DNA of 33,420 nt, from positions 1 through 33,420 of the forward strand of contig DEPQ01000039.1 in assembly GCA_002358855.1 (NCBI GenBank). The letters are read 5' to 3'. The notes beneath the pieces were generated by a model, which searched no databases, was not told where the DNA came from, and was given only the letters and a program-made list of their open reading frames with translations. Every line of letters begins with the position of its first letter. Position 1 is the stretch's first letter. Positions 7,977-16,626 of this stretch are shown in pieces. The translations under genes were made by a program, and so were the position numbers. The DNA is from Bacteroidales bacterium UBA3388. Lineage in GTDB: Bacteria; Bacteroidota; Bacteroidia; Bacteroidales; P3.

Positions 7977-10442
7977 TTAAAAAGTATCGACATCTACTAT
8001 TACTCTTGCTTGTTTATATTCCCTTTTACTGAGAATTTCCTCATTAAGTTGCATTATTAGTTTTTTTGCTTGTGAATAGGAAACGGTTTTTTCTAATTTT
8101 AAAATAAATTGTTTTTGATACATTGCCTTGATTCTAAAAATTGGAGGATATTCCGGTCCTAATATTCTTTGAGAAAAAATCTGTCTTATTCTCTCAGCAT
8201 ATTCCGAACACAAGGCATCTAATACTTCTTTCTCTTTTGCTTGAAACAAAATCTTGGTTAAATAAACAAAAGGAGGATAAGAGAATAGTTTTCTTTCAAC
8301 TATTTGATTTTTATACATAGAAGCATAATCGTAATTCAATACTTCTTTAAAGATTTGATGATTTGGATTAAAGGTTTGAATAACTACCCTGCCCTTATCT
8401 TTTAGTCTGCCTGCTCTTCCCGCTACTTGCGTTAGTAAATCAAAGGTCTTTTCGTATGCTCTAAAATCTGGATAATACAAAAGCGAGTCGGCATCTATCA
8501 CTCCTACTAATCCTACGTTTGAAAAGTCAAGTCCTTTTGTTATGATTTGCGTTCCACAGAGTATATCTATATTTCCTTTTTCAAAGTCTTGAATAATCTC
8601 TAAATAATCGTTCTTTTTGCGAGTTGTGTCTAAGTCCATTCGCTTTATTCTTGCGTTAGGAAAAAATCTTTGCGTTTCTTCCTCTATCTTTTCGCTACCA
8701 TTTCCCGATTGAATTAAACTATGACTATGACAAGCAGGACATTCATTATATAAAGGTAGGTTTATTCCACAGTAATGACAATTTAGAGTATTCAAATGCT
8801 TATGATAGGTCAAAGAAACATCACAATTCGGACATTTTGCTACCCAACCACAAACCTCACAACGAATATTAGAAGCATATCCTCTTTGATTCTTAAAAAG
8901 TATTACTTGTTTGTGATTTGCAAGTGTTTGATTTATGTTTTCGTATAAGAGAGATGAAAAAATAGAATAGTTCTTTTTATTGATATATTCTTCTTTCATA
9001 TTTGCCAAAAGAATCTCGGGCATAGGAGTATTAAGATACCTTTGATTTAGGCAAACATATCCATATTTTTCTATTTGAGTATTGAAATATGTTTCCAAAC
9101 AAGGAGTTGCCGAACCTAAAAGAACTTTTGAAGAATGAAGAGTTGCAAGATATATTGCCGCATCTCGTGCGTTGTATCGTGGAGAAGGTTCTCTTTGTTT
9201 ATAACCTCCATCGTGCTCTTCATCTACAATAATTAGTCCAAGGTCCGAAAAAGGTAAAAATACCGATGCTCTCGAACCTATAATGATTTGATAACGATTT
9301 TCTTTGTTTGTCTCCTTTACTTTATTCCAAACCTCTACTCTTTCTTCTTTTGAAAATCGTGAATGATATATGCCTATTTTATCTCCAAAATACTTCTCTA
9401 ACCTTGAAAGCAATTGAATGCTAAGAGCAATTTCGGGTAAGAGATAAAGCACTTGCTTGCCTTGTGAGAGAACTCTTTCTATTAGTTTGATATAAATTTC
9501 GGTCTTTCCACTACCCGTTACACCGTGAAGAAGGGTTACGTCATATCTTTGCCACGAAGAAAGAATGGAATCAAAGGCTGTTTGTTGGCTAAGAGAGAGT
9601 TTTATATCACTTGTATCAAAAGAGGACTTTGCTTGTTTTAGACGAGAATGCACAAGATATTTCACTTCAAACACCTGCTTTTTTATTAGTGTCTGCAAAG
9701 AGTTCTTATTACATTTTTCTTGAAACAAAGACTTTTCTACTACCCCTTTGCCTTGTGATTCTGATAGAAAAAGTAAAAATGTTTGTAATTGATTTTCTGA
9801 ATTTTTCTTTCCGCTTAAAGTTTGAATCAACTCTGCTTTGCTTTCTGGGCTTTCATATCTTGGACAAAGAACTATGTAGGGCGATAGTTTAGGACGATAT
9901 TTCTCTTCAAGTTGTTCATCAATCTCCAATATCTTTTCATTGACCATTTGAGTGATTTGAGGAAGTATTCCTTTTTGAGAAAGTCGTGTTGAGAGTTCAT
10001 CAATAGAGATATTATTTTTTTCATCAACTATTTTTAAAATCTCTAATTGTTGAGCGGTAAGAGAATCAATATCTGCTGAGAAATCGGGAGAAACTATTAA
10101 CTTACTTTCACTTCTAAGACGCAACAAAGCTGGCATTCCTGCCGTTATCACATCTCCAATATAACACATATAATAAGAGGAAATCCATTGATAAAAAGAA
10201 AGTGTCTTTTCGTTAATTACTGGTTCGGTGTCAATGATTTCCAATATATATTTCACACTTGAAACCTCTGGAACACGACTATGAATTTCGGAAACTATTC
10301 CGCTATAAATTTTCTTTTTGCCAAATTGAACCGCTACTCTTACTCCTACCTTTACTTTATCATACAACTCAAGCGGTATTCTGTAAGTGAAACCGCTTGG
10401 TAGGTGTAATGGTAATAAAACTTGACAAAATAATGTCTGCAT
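7977..10442 (-). CDS. priA: Primosomal protein N' (replication restart helicase PriA)
   Basis: The protein has 821 aa, slightly longer than the ~730 aa of E. coli PriA. The N-terminal 3'-DNA-binding domain begins 'LPLHLPSGFTYRIP'. Helicase motifs follow in order: Walker A 'GVTGSGKT' (about residue 305), DEEH box 'VDEEHDGGYKQREPSPRYNARD' region (about 407), 'LGSATP', the zinc-binding insertion with paired cysteines CxxC (about 527-575), then 'GTQIITKGLDF' and 'QVAGRAGR'. PriA recognises stalled forks, unwinds the lagging strand and starts primosome loading of DnaB. It lies between a META lipoprotein gene (5-bp gap) and a secreted protein gene, apparently cotranscribed. Confidence 0.97.
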   Translation of the reverse strand: MQTLFCQVLLPLHLPSGFTYRIPLELYDKVKVGVRVAVQFGKKKIYSGIVSEIHSRVPEVSSVKYILEIIDTEPVINEKTLSFYQWISSYYMCYIGDVITAGMPALLRLRSESKLIVSPDFSADIDSLTAQQLEILKIVDEKNNISIDELSTRLSQKGILPQITQMVNEKILEIDEQLEEKYRPKLSPYIVLCPRYESPESKAELIQTLSGKKNSENQLQTFLLFLSESQGKGVVEKSLFQEKCNKNSLQTLIKKQVFEVKYLVHSRLKQAKSSFDTSDIKLSLSQQTAFDSILSSWQRYDVTLLHGVTGSGKTEIYIKLIERVLSQGKQVLYLLPEIALSIQLLSRLEKYFGDKIGIYHSRFSKEERVEVWNKVKETNKENRYQIIIGSRASVFLPFSDLGLIIVDEEHDGGYKQREPSPRYNARDAAIYLATLHSSKVLLGSATPCLETYFNTQIEKYGYVCLNQRYLNTPMPEILLANMKEEYINKKNYSIFSSLLYENINQTLANHKQVILFKNQRGYASNIRCEVCGWVAKCPNCDVSLTYHKHLNTLNCHYCGINLPLYNECPACHSHSLIQSGNGSEKIEEETQRFFPNARIKRMDLDTTRKKNDYLEIIQDFEKGNIDILCGTQIITKGLDFSNVGLVGVIDADSLLYYPDFRAYEKTFDLLTQVAGRAGRLKDKGRVVIQTFNPNHQIFKEVLNYDYASMYKNQIVERKLFSYPPFVYLTKILFQAKEKEVLDALCSEYAERIRQIFSQRILGPEYPPIFRIKAMYQKQFILKLEKTVSYSQAKKLIMQLNEEILSKREYKQARVIVDVDTF

Positions 10443-10447
10443 CTGAT

Positions 10448-10891
10448 TTATTGAACAAAAATCAATAATACTTTTTCATCTTTTCTAAGATGCAATTCTC
10501 CATCTTCGGTAATCAGAAAATTATTTACTTTGTCCAACTGCATAAGGTATCGTCTTTCCAAATCCATTGTTTGATTAGGACACATCATAGCAGTTGAGGC
10601 CATATCTCTAAAAGTGAGTGTGCCTTTCTTGTAAATAAACTTCCCAAAATAACGATTACATGCTGAAAATCCACTGACGTTTTCGGGTTCTAAGGTCATC
10701 AAAAGAGTTATCGTTTCATTCTCCTCTGAATACGTCATCTCTTTATTACCCAATTGTTTCAATTTCCATTCTACTCCAAAGGCAGATTGCATATCGGTTT
10801 GTGAGGTTTGATTTGCTAACTCTTGCTTATTGATAATTGAACAAGAGGCAAAAGACAAAAATAAAACAAAGAAAAATATTATTCTTTTCAT
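10448..10891 (-). CDS. META-domain lipoprotein (HslJ-like)
   Basis: The protein has 147 aa. The N-terminus 'FFFVLFLSFASC' is a lipoprotein signal with Cys17 as the lipidation site. Residues about 38-145 form a META domain (DUF306): 'WKLKQLG', the hallmark 'VSGFSACNRYFGKF', 'LTFRDMASTAMMCP' and 'LERRYLMQLDKVNNF'. This domain occurs in E. coli HslJ, linked to novobiocin resistance, and in many envelope lipoproteins; the exact role is not established. The start overlaps the meaB stop as ATGA (10888-10891), so it is translationally coupled to meaB. Confidence 0.9.
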   Translation of the reverse strand: MKRIIFFFVLFLSFASCSIINKQELANQTSQTDMQSAFGVEWKLKQLGNKEMTYSEENETITLLMTLEPENVSGFSACNRYFGKFIYKKGTLTFRDMASTAMMCPNQTMDLERRYLMQLDKVNNFLITEDGELHLRKDEKVLLIFVQ

Positions 10892-12006
10892 ATTTCATTC
10901 TTTTTTTCAACTACTTGATTAAAGTATTCTTCTATAAGATTTTGTGCTGCAATATAAGCTGATATTCTATCTTCTATTATATCTTTTTGCATCTTTTCTA
11001 AATCTTGTTGAATCTTTTCATTTGAATAGAAACGCTCGGTTAGAGTAGAGTTGATGGTTTCAGAAAGAATGCGAAGGTTTTGTTCGTTTCTTTTCTTATG
11101 GAAATGACCGTTTGATTTTGTTAAAACAACATAGTCCATTATTGTTTCCCAAATCTTGTCTATTCCATCGCCTGTGTATGCCGAAGAGGTAAAGACCACA
11201 GGTTTCCAACCGTTTTCATTGTGTGGAAAAAGAGAAAGTGCGTTGCGATATTGTGTTGCTGCCAAACCTGCTTTTGTTGGATCCAACTCCGCTTTGTTGA
11301 TAGAAATCGCATCTGCCATCTCCATTATTCCTCGTTTTATTCCTTGTAACTCATCTCCTGCGTTTGCAAGTTGAAGCAATAGGAAAAAATCTACCATTGA
11401 ATGTGCTACTACTTCGCTTTGTCCTACTCCTACTGTCTCAACTAAAACTACATCAAAGCCTGCTGCTTCACAAAGAATTATGATTTCTCTTGTTTTTCTT
11501 GCTACTCCTCCAAGACTTCCTGCCGAAGGACTTGGACGAATAAAAGCATTAGGATCGTTTGCAAGGGTTTCCATTCGGGTTTTATCTCCAAGAATTGAGC
11601 CTTTTGTCTTTTCACTTGTTGGGTCTATTGCAAGAACTGCAAGTTTGTGTCCCATTGCTGTTAGTTTTGTTCCAAGAGCTTCTATCGTTGTTGATTTACC
11701 AACTCCCGGTACTCCTGTTATCCCTACTCTTATGCTTTTGCCTGCGTGTGGTAAGCATCTTTCTATTATTTGCTGGGCTTTTTGTTGATGATCATAACGA
11801 TTGCTTTCAACCAATGTTATTGCTTGTGAAAGAATTATACGGTCTTGTTTTAGTATTCCATTGACAAATTCATCAACGCTTAACTCCTTGCGTTTTTTTA
11901 ACTTAAAGACATAATCCTTATTCACTTGTGCAGGTTGCTCACTTAAAGCCGCCTGCACTTTTAATGCTGAATTAGGATTGTCTTTATCTATTATTCTATC
12001 GTACAT
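10888..12006 (-). CDS. meaB: Methylmalonyl-CoA mutase-associated GTPase MeaB
   Basis: The protein has 372 aa, typical of the family. The G3E-type P-loop GTPase motifs are clear: 'GVPGVGKS' (98-105), 'VLAIDPTSEKTKGSILGDKTRM', 'RPSPSAGSLGGVARKTRE', 'VETVGVGQSE' and 'NKAE'. MeaB is the chaperone that gates adenosylcobalamin loading of methylmalonyl-CoA mutase and ejects damaged cofactor. The mutase genes are not in this window. The window does encode another B12 enzyme (KamDE), but a link to it would be speculation. It is 3 bp downstream of the SDR gene. Confidence 0.95.
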   Translation of the reverse strand: MYDRIIDKDNPNSALKVQAALSEQPAQVNKDYVFKLKKRKELSVDEFVNGILKQDRIILSQAITLVESNRYDHQQKAQQIIERCLPHAGKSIRVGITGVPGVGKSTTIEALGTKLTAMGHKLAVLAIDPTSEKTKGSILGDKTRMETLANDPNAFIRPSPSAGSLGGVARKTREIIILCEAAGFDVVLVETVGVGQSEVVAHSMVDFFLLLQLANAGDELQGIKRGIMEMADAISINKAELDPTKAGLAATQYRNALSLFPHNENGWKPVVFTSSAYTGDGIDKIWETIMDYVVLTKSNGHFHKKRNEQNLRILSETINSTLTERFYSNEKIQQDLEKMQKDIIEDRISAYIAAQNLIEEYFNQVVEKKNEI

Positions 12007-12009
12007 TGT

Positions 12010-12765
12010 TTATTGTTTAAAGAAATGTGAAGAATCTGCTTGTGCTGTTGGCATTATTGTTAGGTCGTTAATGCAAACGTGAGCAGGCAATGATACGCAA
12101 TAATAAATTGTTTCTGCTATATCTTGTGCTGTTAGTGGAGTAAATCCTTTGTAAGTTGCGTCTGCTTGTTCTTTATTGCCATGAAAACGTACAATAGAAA
12201 ACTCTGTTTCAACCGCACCTGGACATATATTTGTTACTTTTATTCCATATTTCAAACAATCTATTCTCATTGCTAAACTAAGTGCATCTACGGCGTGTTT
12301 GCTTGCACAATATACATTGCCATCTGAATAAACTTGCTTTCCTGCTATTGAACAAATATTAACTACATGTCCTTTTTGTCTTTTACACATTAGATTAAGA
12401 ACTATTTTGCTAACATAAAGCAATCCTTTTACGTTGGTATCTATCATTCTTTCCCAATCATCAAGACTTCCTTCAATAATTGGTTCTTTTCCTGCCGCAA
12501 GTCCTGCGTTATTGATAAGCAAATCTATTTCTTGCCATTTGCCTGAAAGATTTCCTAAGTGTTGTTCTACCTCTTGATTGTTTCTTACATCAAAGTTAAG
12601 ACTTAAAACATCGGCTCCAAGTTCTCTTAATTCTTTTTCAAGTTCTTGAAGTCTTTCATTTCTTCTTCCTGTGATAATTACGTCATAGTTGTTTTGTGCT
12701 AATTTAACTGCACATGCACGTCCTATGCCTGAGGTTGCTCCTGTTATTAACGCTATTTTCTTCAT
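12010..12765 (-). CDS. Short-chain dehydrogenase/reductase (YdfG-like)
   Basis: The protein has 251 aa, a classical SDR. It shows the nucleotide-binding 'TGATSGIG' (residues about 8-15), 'NNAG' (about 87-90), catalytic Ser in 'ICSIAGKQ', 'YCASK' (Tyr and Lys of the YxxxK motif) and 'CPGAVETEF'. 'TGRRNERL' after the second strand indicates NADP preference. The closest well-known relatives are the YdfG-type enzymes that oxidise L-allo-threonine, serine and 3-hydroxy acids; the substrate here cannot be fixed from sequence. It sits between pgk (13-bp gap) and meaB (3-bp gap). Confidence 0.9.
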   Translation of the reverse strand: MKKIALITGATSGIGRACAVKLAQNNYDVIITGRRNERLQELEKELRELGADVLSLNFDVRNNQEVEQHLGNLSGKWQEIDLLINNAGLAAGKEPIIEGSLDDWERMIDTNVKGLLYVSKIVLNLMCKRQKGHVVNICSIAGKQVYSDGNVYCASKHAVDALSLAMRIDCLKYGIKVTNICPGAVETEFSIVRFHGNKEQADATYKGFTPLTAQDIAETIYYCVSLPAHVCINDLTIMPTAQADSSHFFKQ

Positions 12766-12778
12766 TTCTTTCTTTCGT

Positions 12779-13969
12779 TTAATCCATTATTGCTTTGATT
12801 CCTGGAAGAGTTTTGCCTTCTAAAAATTCTAACATCGCTCCTCCTCCTGTTGAGATATAACTTACTCTATCGGCATATCCCGATTTGTTGATTGCTGCCA
12901 CAGAATCTCCTCCTCCAACTGCTGAGAATGCTCCTTTATCGCTTGCTTCTGCTACTGCTTTTGCTATTGCATCAGTTCCTTTTGAGAAAGTTTCAAACTC
13001 AAATACTCCAACAGGTCCGTTCCAAAGAATAGTTTCTGATTTTAAAATAACTTCTCTAAATAATTCTCTTGTTTTTTCACCTGCATCCATTCCTTCCCAA
13101 CCATCAGGTATTTCTACATCAGGACAATATTTCACATTACAATCATTAGAGAAAGAATCTCCTGCCATTATATCAACAGGCAAATATAGATTTACACCTC
13201 TTTGTTTTGCTTGTTCTACCAAATCAAGTGCTACTTGTAGTTTATCGTCTTCACAAATTGAATTTCCAATATTCTTACCTCTTGCTTTTGCGAAAGTATA
13301 ACTCATTCCGCCTCCAATAATCAAATTATCTACCAATGGTAAAAGGTTTTGAATTACATCAATCTTTGAAGATATCTTACTACCTCCAATAATTGCTGTA
13401 AAAGGTTTTTTAGGAGAAGTCATCAAACGATTAAGATTTAGAATTTCGTTTTCCATCAAAAGACCAAAATACTTATCATTAGGGAAGAAACGTGCTATTG
13501 TTGCGGTAGAAGAGTGTTCACGATGAGCAGCACCAAAAGCATCATTAACATAACAACCACCTAATTCACTAAGATTTTTTGCCAATTCTTCATCACCCTT
13601 TGTTTCTCCCGCATAAAAACGAATATTTTCTATCATCATAACATCTCCTGCACCCAATCCATCTGCTAAGGCTTTTATATCTTTGAAATCCAAACTTTGA
13701 GTAAACGCAACAGGTTTATTTATCATCTTTGACAAATAATCAACCACAGGTTTAAGAGTCAATTCTGGCTCAAAACCACCTTTTTTTGGACGTCCAAAGT
13801 GTGCCATTAAAATAACACTTGCACCATCTGAAAGAAGCTTTTCAATAGTTGGCAATGCCTCTCTAATTCTTGTATCATCAGTTATTTGACCATTATCAAC
13901 AGGAACATTGAAATCAACTCTTACCAATGCTTTTTTACCAGCAAAGTTTACATTTCTTATACTATTCAT
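12779..13969 (-). CDS. pgk: Phosphoglycerate kinase
   Basis: The protein has 396 aa, normal length. Signatures run in order: 'ALVRVDFNVPV' near the N-terminus, 'LMAHFGRPK', 'ENIRFYAGE', 'NDAFGAAHREHSS', 'AIIGGSKISSKI', the nucleotide-binding 'WNGPVGVFEFE' and 'SAVGGGDSVAAI', 'YISTGGGAMLEFLEG'. It transfers phosphate between 1,3-bisphosphoglycerate and ADP in glycolysis. It is first in the long minus-strand gene series reaching to 4245. A TACCTTTG box (minus strand 14003-13996) lies 26 bp upstream. Confidence 0.98.
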   Translation of the reverse strand: MNSIRNVNFAGKKALVRVDFNVPVDNGQITDDTRIREALPTIEKLLSDGASVILMAHFGRPKKGGFEPELTLKPVVDYLSKMINKPVAFTQSLDFKDIKALADGLGAGDVMMIENIRFYAGETKGDEELAKNLSELGGCYVNDAFGAAHREHSSTATIARFFPNDKYFGLLMENEILNLNRLMTSPKKPFTAIIGGSKISSKIDVIQNLLPLVDNLIIGGGMSYTFAKARGKNIGNSICEDDKLQVALDLVEQAKQRGVNLYLPVDIMAGDSFSNDCNVKYCPDVEIPDGWEGMDAGEKTRELFREVILKSETILWNGPVGVFEFETFSKGTDAIAKAVAEASDKGAFSAVGGGDSVAAINKSGYADRVSYISTGGGAMLEFLEGKTLPGIKAIMD

Positions 13970-13995
13970 AACATTTAATTTTTTATTTTAAAGTA

Positions 13996-14024
13996 CAAAG
14001 GTAAGACTTTTTTTATTATCTTTG
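13996..14024. promoter_or_regulatory. Divergent pgk/corA promoter region
   Basis: The minus strand has TACCTTTG (14003-13996) facing pgk, and the plus strand has TATCTTTG (14017-14024) facing corA. Both match the -7 element TAnnTTTG. Neither has a good TTTG at the usual 19-21 bp upstream, so the pair is judged on the -7 boxes and their position only. Confidence 0.55.
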
Positions 14025-14040
14025 CATTGTTTTTTGAAAA

Positions 14041-14050
14041 AAGGAGGTGA
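14041..14050 (+). promoter_or_regulatory. Full-length Shine-Dalgarno sequence of corA
   Basis: AAGGAGGTGA lies 3 bp before the corA ATG at 14054 and is complementary over all ten bases to the conserved anti-SD end of 16S rRNA. Most starts in this window have no such motif. It fixes the start codon. Confidence 0.8.
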
Positions 14051-14053
14051 AAA

Positions 14054-14947
14054 ATGATTGAAACTATAACATTTGATGAACTACAATGGTTACATATACT
14101 TAATCCTGAGGAAGAAGACTATACTTACCTTTTAGACAACTATGGATTTCACCCCCTTGACATAGAAGACTGTCGAGCAATCAATCAACGACCAAAGATT
14201 GACGAATATGACGATTACTATTTCTTAATACTTCACTTCCCTTACCTTGACAAAAGCAACAAATTCATTAGAATGAAAGAAGTAAAAATCTTCTGGGGAA
14301 AAGACTACATCATCACAATAGGAAGAAGTCATTGGGCAGTAAAAAACCTCTTCAAACAAACCCAAGAATCCAGACAAACCTACAACACAAGTGATGAACT
14401 ACTCTACAACATCTTAGACAGACTAATGGTAGAAACCTACACCCTAATTCTAAGAATAGGAACAGAAGTAGACAGAATAAACTATGACATCTTCACAAAA
14501 AAACCTCAAAGAATCATTGAATCGCTCTCACTTACAAGAAAAAACATCATACTTCTAAACACCACCTTCAAACCACAATTAAAAGTCTTCTACAAATTTG
14601 AAAGTGGGGGAATCAAAGGCTATGCCGAAGATATGGAAGACTACTGGGGAAACATCTTAGACCAATATCAAAAGATGTTCGACTTGATAGAAGACTACGG
14701 AGAATTAGTAGAAGGATTAAGCAAAACATTCGATTCCTTGCAGACCAACAAAACAAACGAAATAATGAAAGTACTCACCTTCCTTTCAACCATTATGCTC
14801 CCTCTAACAGTGGTCTCCTCAATCTACGGAATGAACGTACTATTACCATTTCAAGAATCCCCATTTGTTTTTGGCGGAATAGTAATAGCAATGCTAATCA
14901 TAGTCATAGCATTCTTCATCTATTTCAAACGAAAAAAATGGCTATAA
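14054..14947 (+). CDS. corA: CorA-family magnesium/divalent cation transporter
   Basis: The protein has 297 aa, short but within the range of compact CorA homologues. A large cytoplasmic N-terminal domain (to about residue 235) includes 'HPLDIEDCRAINQRPKIDEYDDYYFLI'-type family sequence. Two C-terminal membrane helices follow (about 237-258 and 268-288). The first ends in the invariant pore motif 'YGMN' (about 259-262). The protein forms homopentameric Mg2+ channels. The acidic 'EED' near the N-terminus may contribute to the gating site. A tRNA-Arg gene begins 4 bp after the stop codon. Confidence 0.93.
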   Translation: MIETITFDELQWLHILNPEEEDYTYLLDNYGFHPLDIEDCRAINQRPKIDEYDDYYFLILHFPYLDKSNKFIRMKEVKIFWGKDYIITIGRSHWAVKNLFKQTQESRQTYNTSDELLYNILDRLMVETYTLILRIGTEVDRINYDIFTKKPQRIIESLSLTRKNIILLNTTFKPQLKVFYKFESGGIKGYAEDMEDYWGNILDQYQKMFDLIEDYGELVEGLSKTFDSLQTNKTNEIMKVLTFLSTIMLPLTVVSSIYGMNVLLPFQESPFVFGGIVIAMLIIVIAFFIYFKRKKWL

Positions 14948-14951
14948 ACCC

Positions 14952-15023
14952 GCCCTCGTAGTTAAATGGATATAATATCAGATTCCGGTTCTGCTGTTAT
15001 GAGTTCGATTCTCATCGAGGGTA
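14952..15023 (+). tRNA. tRNA-Arg (anticodon CCG)
   Basis: 72 nt. The acceptor arms GCCCTCG (14952-14958) and CGAGGGT (15016-15022) pair, with a G-T closing pair, followed by discriminator A. The T-arm ATGAG/CTCAT closes the loop TTCGATT. The anticodon loop TTCCGGT gives CCG (Arg, CGG). The first anticodon-stem position is a T opposite C, a mismatch. The gene sits 4 bp after corA and 19 bp before the CPBP gene with no visible promoter, so it is probably processed from the corA transcript. Confidence 0.93.
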
Positions 15024-15042
15024 CAAATAAAACCTAAAAAAT

Positions 15043-15810
15043 ATGAAACTAATCACCAAAGACCTATCACCAACAGTCAAGCTACTGCTTTCTATCGCAA
15101 TACTAATGACCTCCATTTCCTTTGCCTCCCTATTTATGAGTCTTCTAAAAGACTACCCACTCTTATACCAAGCAATAGGAACACTATTTATGTTCGGACT
15201 ATCCTCTTGGATTTGCATAAAACTATTCATCAAAGACTTCAAAACAAACTTCTCAAAACCCCAAAACACCATCTTAATCCTATGGGCAATCATACTTCCA
15301 ATAGCCATCATACCCCTAAACGACTTTCTAACCTTTGAAGGACAAAATGCTGTAAGTCAAAAACTACTACAAAGCAACTCTTTTCCCCAATTCCTAATTG
15401 TTAGTTTCGTTCTTGGAGTACTTCCTGCCATAACAGAAGAACTATTTTTTAGAGGAGTAATTCAAAACAATTTCAAAGAACTAACAAAAAATACATTATT
15501 TGCAGTCATTCTAACCTCTGCATTCTTTTCACTAATGCACTTTGAACTCTATGCATTCATACCACGCTTTCTACTTTCCTTATGCCTTGGATTACTTTTA
15601 GTAGCAACAAACAACCTTTGGATTCCAATTCTCTGTCACTTCATCAACAACCTTTGCGTTTGCATATTCTACTACCTACATAACCTCAAAATAATCCCCT
15701 CACCAGATTCAACAACCTATTCCCAACACCCAATTTTAATAATCCTCAGCGGAGTAATATTGATACTATTTTTCTTTCACCTTTATAAACTTAAAAGGAG
15801 GATTAAGTAA
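15043..15810 (+). CDS. CPBP-family intramembrane metalloprotease
   Basis: The protein has 255 aa and is strongly hydrophobic, with about seven or eight predicted membrane segments. The diagnostic motifs are 'EELFFRG' (EExxxR, about residues 132-138), 'FSLMHFEL' (FxxxH) and 'HFINN' near residue 205, together the Abi/CAAX protease (Rce1-like) active site. Substrates are unknown; relatives process prenylated proteins, bacteriocins or regulatory membrane proteins. The last ~12 codons, including the stop, lie within a direct repeat whose second copy is at 18039. In that second copy the equivalent of the TAA stop is TTA. The end of this gene therefore appears to have been remade by an insertion. 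Confidence 0.9.
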   Translation: MKLITKDLSPTVKLLLSIAILMTSISFASLFMSLLKDYPLLYQAIGTLFMFGLSSWICIKLFIKDFKTNFSKPQNTILILWAIILPIAIIPLNDFLTFEGQNAVSQKLLQSNSFPQFLIVSFVLGVLPAITEELFFRGVIQNNFKELTKNTLFAVILTSAFFSLMHFELYAFIPRFLLSLCLGLLLVATNNLWIPILCHFINNLCVCIFYYLHNLKIIPSPDSTTYSQHPILIILSGVILILFFFHLYKLKRRIK

Positions 15811-15818
15811 CCCTCCTT
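15775..15818 (+). repeat. Left copy of 44-bp direct repeat (attL-like)
   Basis: The first 34 bp (15775-15808) are identical to 18039-18072. The next ten match at eight positions. The copies start at 'TTTCACCTTT' and include the end of the CPBP gene plus the GGAGG/CCTCC hairpin. They are 2264 bp apart and enclose exactly the ATPase/HNH cassette. Confidence 0.9.
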
Positions 15819-15819
15819 T
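15794..15819 (+). terminator. Hairpin at the end of the CPBP gene
   Basis: AAAGGAGG (15794-15801) pairs with CCTCCTTT (15812-15819), an 8-bp stem with a 10-nt loop spanning the stop codon. The following sequence (AAAATTTATTT) is only weakly T-rich, so termination may be poorer than at the second copy. Confidence 0.55.
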
Positions 15820-15838
15820 AAAATTTATTTCAAAACAA

Positions 15839-16621
15839 CTATTCAACAAACAACTCTACGTTATTAAAATACGTATATTGACTCAAAAGCTTCCAATATT
15901 CTGTTTTTTTAAAGTTCATTAACATCTCTAACATTTGGTCTCCATCATCCAATTCCGTTATAATGCCATTTATCACTTTGTCCTTATTACTTTCATCACA
16001 GCTTAAATTCTTACTTGAAAGATAATACCAAATGCGTCTTATAGCTTTTAATTCGAGAGAATTTAAACCCAACGATGTGATGGTTGGAAACACAGTTCCT
16101 AAATCTTCCTCTGTCCATTCAACAAAACCATTGATTTTATACTTAATTTCATTATGTATACCTTGTCGAAAAACAAGCGGTTGAATAAACTTATCGCCAC
16201 GATAGTTATTACAAGATTTAGAACCACGAGAAGCAAGATGACCTGAGCAAGATGGAATAAGATTTTCGTATGCTACTGTATGAGGGAATGGAGGTACATT
16301 TCCTAAATTATTTAAAAATTCTCTTTCAAGTATAATATTTTCTTTATCAAGTTTGCTTTCAATTTCAAAATATTTAGAAAATCCTTCTTGATTATTCACA
16401 CTTCGTGGAATTACATGTTCAAGTGTTGTTGCTTTTAAATCCCGCATGCAATAACAACAACGATTATCACTATCGTTAAGTAATATTTCTTTTAATCTTT
16501 GTCTAAAATCTCCTTGAAAAGTACTATATAAGTCCTCTGAACATTCTTCTTGTTCTTCAAGGAAGATTTTAATCAGTTCATGAGCTTTGTTACGACTTTT
16601 ATCTTTATCTATATATTCCAT
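15839..16621 (-). CDS. ptuB: HNH endonuclease-like protein, Septu PtuB type
   Basis: The protein has 260 aa. An HNH-type zinc nuclease core is visible: 'CCYC' (residues 55-58, CxxC), 'EHVIPRS' (68-74, catalytic His69), then 'NLIPSCSG' and 'SCNNYRGD' (about 120-143) supplying the remaining Cys and Asn/His ligands. This matches the HNH proteins that pair with an overlapping-strand ATPase in Septu anti-phage systems (PtuAB) and in some retron effectors. It starts 5 bp after the ATPase stop, so the two form an operon. No reverse transcriptase or msr/msd-like element is nearby, so a retron is not supported. Predicted role: nucleic-acid cleavage on infection, controlled by the ATPase. Confidence 0.75.
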   Translation of the reverse strand: MEYIDKDKSRNKAHELIKIFLEEQEECSEDLYSTFQGDFRQRLKEILLNDSDNRCCYCMRDLKATTLEHVIPRSVNNQEGFSKYFEIESKLDKENIILEREFLNNLGNVPPFPHTVAYENLIPSCSGHLASRGSKSCNNYRGDKFIQPLVFRQGIHNEIKYKINGFVEWTEEDLGTVFPTITSLGLNSLELKAIRRIWYYLSSKNLSCDESNKDKVINGIITELDDGDQMLEMLMNFKKTEYWKLLSQYTYFNNVELFVE

Positions 16622-16626
16622 AATAC

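Noticed and set aside
12885..13301. 138-aa plus-strand open frame
   Set aside because: Mirror of the pgk gene; low-complexity Ser/Pro composition typical of a shadow frame.
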